This document shows, piece by piece, positions 6,824 through 15,013 of a DNA stretch of 23,245 nt; positions within the stretch are counted from its first letter, which is position 1; the number at the start of each line of letters is the position of its first letter. The DNA is taken from NCBI GenBank assembly GCA_031404355.1, contig JANNHK010000477.1, positions 1 through 23,245 on the forward strand, read 5' to 3'. Source of the DNA: JANNHK01 sp031404355 (GTDB taxonomy: Bacteria; Actinomycetota; Acidimicrobiia; IMCC26256; PALSA-610). The position numbers and the translations under genes are program-made. The notes under the pieces were generated by a model. The model saw only the letters and a program-made list of their open reading frames with translations, was not told the DNA's origin and made no database searches.

Positions 6824-8310
6824 ACCCCGACGCGCCGTGCATCATCGGGGTCGCGCGACACACGTGGCATCGGGGCGACACGGGGGAGCAGGGTGCGCCC
6901 GAGCCGCTTCTCATGTGGGAGCACGTCGCACGCGAAGCCGCCGCCGACTCCGGCGCCGCGAACCTGCTCGACGCGCTGGAGAGTGTGCAGCTCGTCTACT
7001 GCCAGACCTGCCAGTACGACGACCCGGTCGATCGACTCGTCGAACGGCTGGGCATCGAGCCCAAGCACCGCCACTACTCGGGCATCGGCGGCACGACCGG
7101 CCAGCAACTCGTCGACGCGACCGCCGAACGCATGCTCGCGGGCGAGCTGGACCTGGCCCTGGTCGCCAGTGCGGAGGCGCTTGGCACGCAGCGCGCGTAC
7201 AAGCAACGGGGCGACCGGTACCCGTACTCCTACAAGCCCGCCGAGAAGCGGCCGTTCCCGTGGGAGTCACCGCCCGATCCGGTCGAGGTCGCGCACGAGG
7301 TGTTCCAGGCGTGGCTCACGTTCGCGGTCTTCGACAACGCCCGGCGCGCCCGTCTCGGTGTCGGACTCGACGACTACCGGGCCGCACTCGGCGAGATGTT
7401 CGCTCCGATGACGCACCTGGCCGCCGCGAGCCCGCACGCGTGGTTCCCCGTCGAGCGCACCGCGGCCGACATCACCGACGTCCGTGCCGACAACCGCATG
7501 GTCGGCTACCCCTACACGAAGTACATGGTCGCGGTGATGGACGTGGACATGGCGGCGGCCGTGATCGTCGCCACGCACGAACGGGCCGACGCGCTCGGCG
7601 TGCCCGCCGACCAACGGGTGTACCTCAGGGGCTGGAGCTACGCGACGGATCCGGTGCTCGTCGCGGCCCACCCCGACATGAGCCGGTCGCCGGCGATGGA
7701 AGCTGCGTCGGGCGCGGCGTTACGCGCGGCCGGCATCGGAATCGACGACGTCGCGTATCTCGACCTGTACTCGTGCTTCGGCAGCTCCCTGAACTTCGCG
7801 TGCGACGCGCTGGGAATCTCGCCCACCGACGAGCGCGGGCTCACCGTCACCGGCGGCCTGCCGTACCACGGCGGTCCCGGCAGCGGGTACCTCGTGCACT
7901 CGATCGCGGCGTTGACCGAACGTCTGCGTACCGATCCGGGAACGTACGGCCTGGTGAGCGGCGTCGGCATGCACATGACGAAGCACGTATTCGGCGTGTA
8001 CTCCACGACCCCCGGACCGGTCGCGCCGGCTGACACCGTGGCGCTTGCGGACCAGACGCCCGTTATCGCCGAGTACGAAGGCGAAGCAACGGTGGCGGCG
8101 TACTCCGTCGTGCACGGGCGCGACGGCGAGCCTGAATGGGCGCTCGTCGTGTGCGACCTCCCGGGCGGCGCCCGCACGTACGCGAAGCTGCTCGACGGCC
8201 CACGCCTCGCCGCCGCCGAACGGGAGGAACTGGTCGGGAACTCCGTCCGCCTGGAAACCGTTACCTCCATGGCACCGGCGGGGGAGGCGAGGGTGAATGT
8301 CCTCGCTTGA
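6820..8310 (+). CDS. Thiolase-like protein, TLP1 type, lacking catalytic cysteines
   Basis: 496-aa thiolase-superfamily protein. The core fold is recognisable in IGVARHTWHR, IGGTTGQQL (89-97), TGGLPYHGGPGSGYLVHS and MHMTKHVFGVYST. After about residue 420 comes an extra domain (VIAEYEGEATVAAYSVVHGRDGEPEWALVVC) that resembles the additional C-terminal domain of mycobacterial thiolase-like protein 1. The nucleophilic cysteine expected at GGTTGQ is absent (Gly/Thr there), and no cysteine sits in the C-terminal GMHMTKH motif, so normal Claisen chemistry is unlikely. It may bind CoA esters, cleave other bonds or act with a partner. The start is GTG at 6820, overlapping the crotonase stop (GTGA). 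The longer upstream frame is a shadow of the crotonase gene. The pairing suggests both handle the same acyl-CoA intermediate. Confidence 0.85.
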   Translation: MNPDAPCIIGVARHTWHRGDTGEQGAPEPLLMWEHVAREAAADSGAANLLDALESVQLVYCQTCQYDDPVDRLVERLGIEPKHRHYSGIGGTTGQQLVDATAERMLAGELDLALVASAEALGTQRAYKQRGDRYPYSYKPAEKRPFPWESPPDPVEVAHEVFQAWLTFAVFDNARRARLGVGLDDYRAALGEMFAPMTHLAAASPHAWFPVERTAADITDVRADNRMVGYPYTKYMVAVMDVDMAAAVIVATHERADALGVPADQRVYLRGWSYATDPVLVAAHPDMSRSPAMEAASGAALRAAGIGIDDVAYLDLYSCFGSSLNFACDALGISPTDERGLTVTGGLPYHGGPGSGYLVHSIAALTERLRTDPGTYGLVSGVGMHMTKHVFGVYSTTPGPVAPADTVALADQTPVIAEYEGEATVAAYSVVHGRDGEPEWALVVCDLPGGARTYAKLLDGPRLAAAEREELVGNSVRLETVTSMAPAGEARVNVLA

Positions 8311-8369
8311 CGACATTCGTTAGGGTCTCGTCGATTCGGTTCTTGGTATGGGCGACCGGGGGAGATGAC

Positions 8370-10037
8370 GTGAAGTCGATGAAGCGCGCGTTCGCGACGC
8401 GGATCGTGGTTACCGCGTTGGCATTGGCACTCGTCGGCGCGGCGTGCAGCAGCGGCGACGACGACGATGACGCCGGCGGTGGCGACGACGACACGACCGA
8501 GACGACGCTCGCCGACGAAGGCGAACCCGTTCCCGGCGGCGAGATCAGCTACGGCATGGAAGCCGAGAGCGACGGGCTCAACCCCACCGTGAACCGCTTT
8601 GCCGTCAGTGGCGCGCTCATCGGTTCGGCGATCTTCGACACGCTGGCGAAATTCGACCCCGAAGGCATCGCACAGCCGTACCTGGCCGAGTCGCTCACGC
8701 CGAGTGCCGACTTCATGCACTGGACGATCACACTCCGACCGGGCATCACGTTCCACGACGGCACGCCCCTCACGTCCGAAGCGATCAAGGTCGGCGTCGA
8801 GGGCCAACTCGCCGACCCGCTCATCAGCATCGCGGTGCGGCCCGTGCTGGATGCGACCGAACCGGTAACCATCGTCGACGACCTCACCGCGACCATCAAC
8901 ACGAGCCGGCCGCTGCCGTACTTCCCCAACTACATGACGACGCAGCTCGGCATGATCGCGTCGCCGACCTGGGTTCTTGCCGCGCAGGCCGACCCGGCGC
9001 TCAACCAGGCGCCGGTCGGGACGGGCCCGTTCATGATCGAGAGCCGCCAGCTCGACACGCAGACGAAGGTCGTCAAGAACGAGGACTACTGGCGGGACGG
9101 TCTGCCGTACCTCGACGCGATCACGTTCGTCGTTGCGACCGACCCGCAGGCGCGGAGCCAGAGCTTCGCCGCGGGCGACTTCGACATGATCCACACGACG
9201 AGCGACGAGAGCATTCTCGCGTTGCGTGAGGACGACTCGATTCAGCTCTACGAAGACGAACAGGGCGAGGAAGGCTTCGTGATGCTCAACACGTCGAAGC
9301 CGCCGTTCGACGATGTCCGGGCCCGCCAGGCGATCGCGTACTCGACCGATCGTGAGCGTTACCTCGAACTGCTCGGATCGGGCATCCTGACGCTCGCCAA
9401 CAGCATGTTCCACCCGGACAGCAAGTGGTACACCGAGGCCGAGTTCCCGGCCCACGACCCGGCCGCGGCCGCAGCGGTCGCGGCCGAGTACTGCGCCGAC
9501 GTCCCCGACCAGTGCGACGGCGACAAGATCAAATTCGAATACAAGACGACTCCGAGCGTCGAGAACGACCAGATCTTCCAGGTGCTCGAGGAGATGTGGG
9601 GCGATGTCGCCACCGTTGCGAAGGTGCCGGTCGAACAGGCCGCGTTCATCACCGAAGCCGCGGTCGGCAACTACAACGCGGTGCTGTGGCGGCAGTTCGG
9701 CGCCACGGATCCCGACTCCGACATGTTGTGGCTCGACTCCGAGAGCATCGGCGCGATCTCGGTGAACTGGCCCCGCATCGACAATCCCGAGATCGACGGT
9801 TGGCTCGACGAACAGCGCGTCGCGAGCGACTTCGAGACCCGCAAGGAACTGTGGGCCAACATCAACGACAAGCTCAACGAGGAGCTTCCGTACATCTGGC
9901 TGAACCACACGCTGTGGGCGATCGCAGCGCAGGACAACGTGCACGGTGTCGCCGACCCGACCTTCCCCGACGGGGAGCCGCTCGAGCCGTTCAACAACGG
10001 CCGCAACGAGTTCACATCGATCTGGATCGACGGCTAG
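8370..10037 (+). CDS. Family 5 ABC substrate-binding lipoprotein (first of two paralogues)
   Basis: Secreted solute-binding lipoprotein of a peptide/nickel/opine-type importer (SBP_bac_5), 555 aa. A signal peptide (KRAFATRIVVTALALALVGAAC) ends at lipid-anchor Cys26, followed by a flexible Asp/Gly/Thr-rich linker (about 27-56). Family hallmarks are DGLNPTVNRF, YLAESLTPS, LRPGITFHDG, GTGPFMIES and KPPFDDVRARQAI. The start is GTG at 8370, with GGGGGAG 5 nt upstream; ATG at 8379 is an alternative. It lies 59 nt after the thiolase-like gene and 148 nt before its paralogue. Upstream I see only weak promoter candidates (TAGGGT at 8321-8326), so it may be read partly from the crotonase promoter. The ligand is unknown; the family binds oligopeptides, dipeptides, glycosides or opines. 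Confidence 0.92.
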   Translation: MKSMKRAFATRIVVTALALALVGAACSSGDDDDDAGGGDDDTTETTLADEGEPVPGGEISYGMEAESDGLNPTVNRFAVSGALIGSAIFDTLAKFDPEGIAQPYLAESLTPSADFMHWTITLRPGITFHDGTPLTSEAIKVGVEGQLADPLISIAVRPVLDATEPVTIVDDLTATINTSRPLPYFPNYMTTQLGMIASPTWVLAAQADPALNQAPVGTGPFMIESRQLDTQTKVVKNEDYWRDGLPYLDAITFVVATDPQARSQSFAAGDFDMIHTTSDESILALREDDSIQLYEDEQGEEGFVMLNTSKPPFDDVRARQAIAYSTDRERYLELLGSGILTLANSMFHPDSKWYTEAEFPAHDPAAAAAVAAEYCADVPDQCDGDKIKFEYKTTPSVENDQIFQVLEEMWGDVATVAKVPVEQAAFITEAAVGNYNAVLWRQFGATDPDSDMLWLDSESIGAISVNWPRIDNPEIDGWLDEQRVASDFETRKELWANINDKLNEELPYIWLNHTLWAIAAQDNVHGVADPTFPDGEPLEPFNNGRNEFTSIWIDG

Positions 10038-10053
10038 CTATCCACTCCGAGCT

Positions 10054-10073
10054 GGGCGCCTGTGCGGGCGCCC
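10054..10073 (+). terminator. G+C-rich hairpin after the first binding-protein gene
   Basis: GGGCGCC (10054-10060) and GGCGCCC (10067-10073) make a perfect 7-bp stem with a 6-nt loop, 16 nt after the stop codon. No U-tract follows directly; the next T-rich stretch is TATATTT at 10084-10090. It may end or attenuate transcription, or protect the upstream message so that the binding protein is made in excess. Confidence 0.55.
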
Positions 10074-10083
10074 CCCTCGCATG

Positions 10084-10089
10084 TATATT
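10084..10089 (+). promoter_or_regulatory. Possible -10 box (TATATT) for the second binding-protein gene
   Basis: TATATT is the most A+T-rich hexamer in the gap and fits TANNNT. Transcription would start near 10096, leaving a leader of about 90 nt. No good -35 box is seen 16-18 nt upstream, so an activator or an extended element would be needed. Downstream of the CRP-type site the leader contains no TA step at all, so no better -10 box is available there. Confidence 0.35.
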
Positions 10090-10107
10090 TCCGGAACTGC
10101 CGCCGAG

Positions 10108-10123
10108 TGTGACATCGGTCACA
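10108..10123. promoter_or_regulatory. CRP/GlxR-type binding site
   Basis: TGTGACATCGGTCACA matches the CRP-family consensus TGTGA-N6-TCACA at every fixed position and has 6-bp symmetric arms. It lies 62 nt upstream of the GTG of the second binding-protein gene. If the TATATT box is used, the site is centred about 20 nt downstream of the transcription start, a position that usually represses. If an unseen promoter lies further downstream, it could activate. Confidence 0.7.
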
Positions 10124-10127
10124 TTCT

Positions 10128-10150
10128 GGGCGGCGGGGTGATCGTCGCCC
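10128..10150 (+). other. Leader hairpin upstream of the second binding-protein gene
   Basis: GGGCGGCG (10128-10135) pairs with CGTCGCCC (10143-10150) over 8 bp, including one G-U pair, around a 7-nt loop. It begins 4 nt after the CRP-type site and ends 35 nt before the start codon. It could be an mRNA-stabilising leader stem or a weak terminator. It does not match any riboswitch I know. Confidence 0.35.
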
Positions 10151-10185
10151 TCCTGGGTGGGGGCGGCCCATGACTGGGGGAACGC

Positions 10186-11889
10186 GTGAAGAAGTCGGGC
10201 GTCAGCATTCGTAACGGTCGGTGGACGCGACTCGTCGTCGTACTCATGAGTCTTGCGTTGGTCGCGGCTGCCTGCGGCGGCGGTGACGACGATGACGACG
10301 ACGCCGACGGCGGTGGCGGGAGCGACGACACCAGCCAAAGCGCCGGCGGCGACGACGACGCCCCCGACGAGGGCGAGCCGGTCGACGGCGGCGACCTCGT
10401 CTACGGCATCGAAGCCGAAACCGACGGTCTGAACCCGACGACCAACCGCTTCGCGATCGCGGGCGTCGAGATGGGCCTCGCGGTCTTCGACCCGCTCACC
10501 GCCTTCGACGACGCCGGTGTCGCCCAGCCGTACCTGGCCGAGTCGCTGACGCCGAACGAGGACTTCTCGGTCTGGACGATCACGCTGCGGCCGGGAATCA
10601 CGTTCCACGACGGCACGCCCCTCACGTCCGAAGCCATCAAGGTGCACTTCGAAGGGATCCTCGCCGACCCGCTCACGTCGCTCGTGCCGAAGTCGATCTT
10701 CGGCAGCGCGAACCCCGTCACGATCGTCGACGAGCTGACCGCGACGGTCACGATGGCCGGTTCGGTCGCGACGTTCCCGGCGTGGCTGACTGCGCAGTTC
10801 GGCATGATCGCGTCGCCGACGTGGATCGCGGCCTCGGCGGCCGACACCGCACTCAACCAGGAACCGGTCGGCACCGGTCCGTTCATAATCGAGAGCCGTC
10901 AGCTCAACACGCAGACGAAGTTCGTGAAGAACCCGGACTACTGGCAGGAAGGCCTGCCGCACCTCGACTCGGTCACGTTCATCATTGCCACCGACGGCGA
11001 GGCCCGTAACCAGAACATGCAGGCCGGCGACCTTGACATCATGCACACGACGAACCCCGAGCACCTCAACGAGTACATCGAGGACGACGGGTTCGACGAG
11101 TACATCGACGAGTTGAACGAGGAAACCTTCCTCATGATGAACATGGACAAACCGCCGTTCGACGACGTACGCCCGCGCCAGGCGCTCGCGTACGGCCTCG
11201 ATCGTGAAAAAGTGATCGAGCTCAACGACGGCGGCTTCGGCACGATCGCCAACGGCCTCTTCCACCCGGACAACCTGTTCTACACGCCGGTGGACAACTT
11301 CCCGCAGTTTGACCCGGCCATGGCGCAGAGCCTCATCGACGAGTACTGCACCGACGTGCCGGCGGGGTGCACCGACGGGAAGATCACGTTCGAGTACAAG
11401 ACGACGCCGAGTACCGACAACGACCTGTTCTTCCAGACAGTCCAGCAACTGTGGGCCGACTACGCCACGATCACCAAGGTTCCCGTCGAGCAGGCCGCAT
11501 TCATCACTACGGCTGCCGTCGGCGACTACCAGATGGTGTTGTACCGCCAGTTCGGCGCCCTCGACCCCGACTACGACGCCGCGTTCATCGACCAGCGGTC
11601 GCTCGGTGGCATCTCGATCAACTGGCCCCGCCTCGACAACGACGAGATCCAGGCGCTGCTGCTCCAGCAGCGGGAAGAGGGCGACTTCGAGACCCGCAAG
11701 GAGATCTGGGGCGAGATCAACACCAAGATCAACGACATCACGCCGTACATCTGGATCAACCACACGATGTGGGGCATTGTTGCCAAGCCTGAAGTGAAGG
11801 GTGTCGTGGGCTTTACATTGCCGTCGGGTCAGACCACCTACGGGATGAACGAAGGCCGCCACAGCCTTACGAACATCTGGATCGGTTGA
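10186..11889 (+). CDS. Family 5 ABC substrate-binding lipoprotein (second paralogue)
   Basis: Second solute-binding lipoprotein of the same importer, 567 aa. The signal peptide (LVVVLMSLALVAAAC) ends at Cys30, then a very acidic Gly/Asp linker runs to about residue 66. The body is clearly paralogous to the preceding gene: DGLNPTTNRF, QPYLAESLTP, LRPGITFHDGTPLTSEAIK, GTGPFIIESRQL and KPPFDDVRPRQAL recur in the same order, and 38 nt are identical (10597-10634 against 8745-8782). The start is GTG at 10186 with a GGGGGAA ribosome site, mirroring the upstream copy. It lies 29 nt before the permease gene, so this copy is probably the one transcribed tightly with the membrane parts. Differences are concentrated in the lobe around 280-420, which may give a different ligand range. 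Confidence 0.92.
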   Translation: MKKSGVSIRNGRWTRLVVVLMSLALVAAACGGGDDDDDDADGGGGSDDTSQSAGGDDDAPDEGEPVDGGDLVYGIEAETDGLNPTTNRFAIAGVEMGLAVFDPLTAFDDAGVAQPYLAESLTPNEDFSVWTITLRPGITFHDGTPLTSEAIKVHFEGILADPLTSLVPKSIFGSANPVTIVDELTATVTMAGSVATFPAWLTAQFGMIASPTWIAASAADTALNQEPVGTGPFIIESRQLNTQTKFVKNPDYWQEGLPHLDSVTFIIATDGEARNQNMQAGDLDIMHTTNPEHLNEYIEDDGFDEYIDELNEETFLMMNMDKPPFDDVRPRQALAYGLDREKVIELNDGGFGTIANGLFHPDNLFYTPVDNFPQFDPAMAQSLIDEYCTDVPAGCTDGKITFEYKTTPSTDNDLFFQTVQQLWADYATITKVPVEQAAFITTAAVGDYQMVLYRQFGALDPDYDAAFIDQRSLGGISINWPRLDNDEIQALLLQQREEGDFETRKEIWGEINTKINDITPYIWINHTMWGIVAKPEVKGVVGFTLPSGQTTYGMNEGRHSLTNIWIG

Positions 11890-11918
11890 GAGCGGCGTAA
11901 CGGGGAAGGAAGCTCGGC

Positions 11919-12956
11919 ATGGGGTTCTTGCTGCGACGCCTGGCGCTGTTGGTGCCGGTGCTGCTCGTGGTGTCCTTTCTGACGTTCATGCTGATGAGCT
12001 TGCGGGAGGGTGGGCCCGAGGTGAACTTCCTCGGGCCCCGGGCAGTGCAGGACCTCAGCATCTGCGACGACCCCGAACTCGACCTCAACACCCAGACGGC
12101 GTGCGAGGAAACCATCGCGATTCGGGAGGAACTAAACCTCGACGACCCACTGCTCGTGCGCTACTTCTCGTGGCTCGGTAATGCGATCCAGGGTGACTTC
12201 GGCGACTCGGTGATCACCGGCGTGCCCGTGTCCCAGACCATCAGTGAACGGCTCCCGACGTCGATCGCGCTCATGCTCTACGCCCAGTTCATCGCGCTCG
12301 CGATCGCGATCCCCATGGGCATCATCTCGGCGTACCGGGCCAACGGCGTCGTCGACAAGAGCACGACCGGGCTTTCGTTCGCGCTCATCGCGATTCCGTC
12401 GTTTGTGCTCGCCTTGGTGCTGTTGTTTTTCCTCGGTGTGAAGCTGGATGAGGTGTTGTCCGACAGATTCGGTTGGGCGGTGGACCCGTTCCCAACCCGT
12501 TACGACATCGACGCTTCGTTTTCCGACAAGGCCGCGGCGTTGTTCCTACCCGCGCTCACACTGGGGCTGGGGCTCGCGGCCGTGTACCAGCGGTTGTTGC
12601 GCACCGACCTCGTCGCCACCCTGCACGAGGACTTCATCTTCATGGCCAAGGCCAAGGGCATCCCGGCCCGGCGCATCCTGTTTCGCCACGCGCTACGCCC
12701 GTCGTTGTTCTCGCTGATCACGGTCGTCGGTATCCAGGTCGGCGCGCTCATCGGCGGCACGATCGTCGTGGAACAGATCTTCCTCGTGCCCGGCCTGGGT
12801 CTCGTGATCACCCAGGGAATCTTCAAGTTCGACTATCAGGTTGTACAGGCGTCGGTGCTCGTCATTACGTTCATCTACGTCATGGTCAACTTCTTCGTCG
12901 ACATCCTGTACGGCGTCCTCGACCCAAGGGTGCGTCATGCGCGATCCGCGCGCTGA
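11919..12956 (+). CDS. dppB: DppB/OppB-type ABC permease
   Basis: Inner-membrane permease of the peptide/opine-type importer, 345 aa. The N-terminal segment LLRRLALLVPVLLVVSFLTFML is the first helix. The ATPase-coupling EAA loop is at about 238-261 (EDFIFMAKAKGIPARR, then LFRHALRPS), and PGLGLVITQGIF follows the next helix as in DppB. Two features are longer than in Escherichia coli DppB: an external loop after helix 1 (31-75) with two cysteines (49, 62) that could form a disulphide, and an insert at about 175-205. The start is ATG at 11919 with GGAAGGAAG upstream. It overlaps the next permease gene by 20 nt. The symbol reflects family only; the substrate is not shown. Confidence 0.93.
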   Translation: MGFLLRRLALLVPVLLVVSFLTFMLMSLREGGPEVNFLGPRAVQDLSICDDPELDLNTQTACEETIAIREELNLDDPLLVRYFSWLGNAIQGDFGDSVITGVPVSQTISERLPTSIALMLYAQFIALAIAIPMGIISAYRANGVVDKSTTGLSFALIAIPSFVLALVLLFFLGVKLDEVLSDRFGWAVDPFPTRYDIDASFSDKAAALFLPALTLGLGLAAVYQRLLRTDLVATLHEDFIFMAKAKGIPARRILFRHALRPSLFSLITVVGIQVGALIGGTIVVEQIFLVPGLGLVITQGIFKFDYQVVQASVLVITFIYVMVNFFVDILYGVLDPRVRHARSAR

Positions 12957-13905
12957 CTCCTCGCTCAGCGAATCCCTGCCGTCGAACTCGCTCTACGTCG
13001 AGTCGGCGCTGGAGATGCGCACCGACGCGATCGTTTCCGAGGTGCACGGAGCGAGCGGCGCGCCGGCCGACGCGATCCGCCGGAGACTCGGCTTCGGGTT
13101 CTGGCTCGCGGCCTCGTGGCTCGTGCTCGTCACGCTGCTCGCGGTGTTCGGGCCGCTGTTGCCGCTCGACGACCCGAAGGCTCTGGTCGGCGAGTCGAAA
13201 GAGAGCTTCTCGACGGAGCACTGGCTCGGGACCGACTCACTCGGACGCGACCTACTCTCCCGCACGGTCTCCGGGGCGCGCATCTCGCTCATCGTCGGCT
13301 TCGCGGCCGTCGCCGGCGGGTTGATCGTCGGCGGGACGATCGGCCTGATCGCCGGTTTCCGGCGGGGCTGGTTCGAACGCACGTCCATGGCGGGCGGCGA
13401 CATCCTCCTCTCGTTCCCGGCAGTCGTGCTCGCCCTCGCGATCGTCAGCTTCAGGGGTCGCGACCTTTGGGACATCGTGCTGACGTTGTTCATCCTTTCC
13501 GTGGCTCCGATCCTCCGCTTGACGCGCGCGAACTCTCTCCAGTGGTCGCAACGCGAGTTCGTGCAGGCGTCGCGCGTGCTTGGCGCGAAGGACAGCACCA
13601 TCCTCCGGCGCGAGGTGCTCCCCAATGTGCTCATGCCGCTGGCGTCACTCGCGCTCGTTGGCGTGGCCATCGTCATCGTCGCCGAGGGCACCCTCGCCTT
13701 CCTCGGGCTCGGGATCGAGAGCGCCTTCGGGGTCGCCGACCCGGTCTCGTGGGGCAAGATGGTGCTCGAGGGCAGCAAGGACCTCGAGACCGCGCCGCAC
13801 ATCGCGTTCGTGCCCGCGACAGCGCTGTTCCTCACCGTGCTCGCACTCAACTTCGCGGGCGACAAGATCCGGGGCCACTTCGACGTCAAGGAATCGGCGC
13901 TATGA
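12937..13905 (+). CDS. dppC: DppC/OppC-type ABC permease
   Basis: Second permease of the importer, 322 aa. A cytoplasmic tail of about 52 residues precedes helix 1 (FWLAASWLVLVTLLAVFG). The family signature HWLGTDSLGRDLLSR is at about 95-109, and the EAA loop is at about 207-230 (REFVQASRVLGAKDSTILRR). GTLAFLGLGI and SWGKMV near the C-terminus are typical of DppC. The start is ATG at 12937, chosen because AAGGG lies 6 nt upstream and because it gives a normal length. It overlaps the end of the first permease gene by 20 nt, and its own stop overlaps the ATPase start (ATGA). Confidence 0.93.
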   Translation: MRDPRADSSLSESLPSNSLYVESALEMRTDAIVSEVHGASGAPADAIRRRLGFGFWLAASWLVLVTLLAVFGPLLPLDDPKALVGESKESFSTEHWLGTDSLGRDLLSRTVSGARISLIVGFAAVAGGLIVGGTIGLIAGFRRGWFERTSMAGGDILLSFPAVVLALAIVSFRGRDLWDIVLTLFILSVAPILRLTRANSLQWSQREFVQASRVLGAKDSTILRREVLPNVLMPLASLALVGVAIVIVAEGTLAFLGLGIESAFGVADPVSWGKMVLEGSKDLETAPHIAFVPATALFLTVLALNFAGDKIRGHFDVKESAL

Positions 13906-15011
13906 GCCGCAAGTCGCGGGCCGAGCGGTTCGCCGACGCGCCGGGCGACGGGGCGTTGCTCGAAGTCGAAGACGTCAAGACGTATTTCCGCACCGAGCGG
14001 GGGACGGTGCGCGCCGTCGACGGCGTCTCGTTCTCGCTGGAGCGGGGCAAGACGCTGGGCATCGTCGGCGAGTCGGGGTGCGGCAAGTCGGTGCTGTCGC
14101 GTTCGGTCATGGGGTTGCTGCCCAAGCAGAACCTCATTCGTGAGGGCAGCATCAAGTTCGAGGGCAGCGAAGTCGCCAACCTGGTCCAGAAGGACATGCA
14201 GCGCTTCTGGGGCACGCAGATGTCGATGATCTTCCAGGACCCGATGACGTCACTGAATCCCGTGATGAAGATTGGGAACCAGATCACGGAGTCGTTGCGC
14301 TACCACCTCGACGTCGACAAGTCGTTCGCACGCGAGACCGCCGTGGCGCTCCTCGCGTCGGTGGGAATTCCCGAACCGAAACGTCGGCTGAGCGAGTACC
14401 CGCACCAACTGTCGGGCGGCATGCGCCAGCGGGTCATGATCGCCATCGCGCTCGCGTGCGGTCCCAAGCTGCTGTTCGCCGACGAACCCACGACGGCTCT
14501 CGACGTGACCGTGCAGGCGCAGATCCTCGACCTGCTGCAAGCGCAGCAGCGCGAACGGTTCATGGGCATGATCCTCGTCACGCACGACCTCGGCGTCGTC
14601 GCGGGCCGGGCCGACGACATCGCGGTGATGTACGCGGGCCGCATCGTCGAGAAGGCATCGGCGCGCACGCTCTTCACCGAGATGCGCCACCCGTACACCG
14701 AAGCGCTGATGAAGTCGATCCCGAAGCTCTCCGACAAGAGCCACACCCGGCTCGCCGCGATCGCGGGCCGCCCGCCCGACCTCGTCGGCGAGCGGAAAGG
14801 GTGCAGCTTTGCGGCGCGCTGCCCGTACGCGCAGCCCCGGTGTCGCGAAGAGGACCCGACACTGGTTGACGGGGCGACGCTCGGGCACCAGTACGCGTGC
14901 TTCTTCCCGGTCGGAACTCCCGAAGGGCGCGAAGCTCTCGCCCGGAATCAGGATGCGCTCGATACCACGGTCGACGCGACCGACACGACGGTAACGCCGG
15001 GGGTGGGCTGA
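13902..15011 (+). CDS. dppD: DppD/OppD-type ABC ATPase
   Basis: Cytosolic ATPase subunit driving the importer, 369 aa. Walker A is GESGCGKS (56-63), the Q-loop is IFQDPMTSLNP, the signature is LSGGMRQR (170-177), Walker B is LLFADEP (190-196), and the switch His is 228 in THDLG. The C-terminal oligopeptide-transporter domain carries four cysteines (301, 307, 314, 333). In related Dpp/Opp ATPases such a set has been reported to hold a [4Fe-4S] cluster; I infer this from the spacing only. A Thr/Asp-rich tail of about 30 residues ends the protein. The start is ATG at 13902, overlapping the permease stop by 4 nt. Confidence 0.94.
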   Translation: MSRKSRAERFADAPGDGALLEVEDVKTYFRTERGTVRAVDGVSFSLERGKTLGIVGESGCGKSVLSRSVMGLLPKQNLIREGSIKFEGSEVANLVQKDMQRFWGTQMSMIFQDPMTSLNPVMKIGNQITESLRYHLDVDKSFARETAVALLASVGIPEPKRRLSEYPHQLSGGMRQRVMIAIALACGPKLLFADEPTTALDVTVQAQILDLLQAQQRERFMGMILVTHDLGVVAGRADDIAVMYAGRIVEKASARTLFTEMRHPYTEALMKSIPKLSDKSHTRLAAIAGRPPDLVGERKGCSFAARCPYAQPRCREEDPTLVDGATLGHQYACFFPVGTPEGREALARNQDALDTTVDATDTTVTPGVG

Positions 15012-15013
15012 AC

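Noticed and set aside
8307..8326. TTGACG and TAGGGT as a promoter of the first binding-protein gene
   Set aside because: The spacer is only 8 nt. Neither hexamer has a convincing partner at 16-18 nt.
7638..9944. Large minus-strand open frame opposite the thiolase-like and first binding-protein genes
   Set aside because: High G+C makes long antisense frames common; the translation is Arg/Val/Asp-rich with no domain, and the plus-strand genes are clear.
10081..10173. A 30-codon ORF (MYISGTAAECDIGHILGG...) in the leader of the second binding-protein gene
   Set aside because: It has no ribosome site and runs through the CRP-type site and the leader hairpin; coding is not supported. A leader peptide cannot be fully excluded.
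10012..11862. Large minus-strand open frame opposite the second binding-protein gene
   Set aside because: Same kind of antisense shadow, with no ribosome site or recognisable domain. It mirrors the shadow of the paralogue, as expected from duplicated coding sequence.
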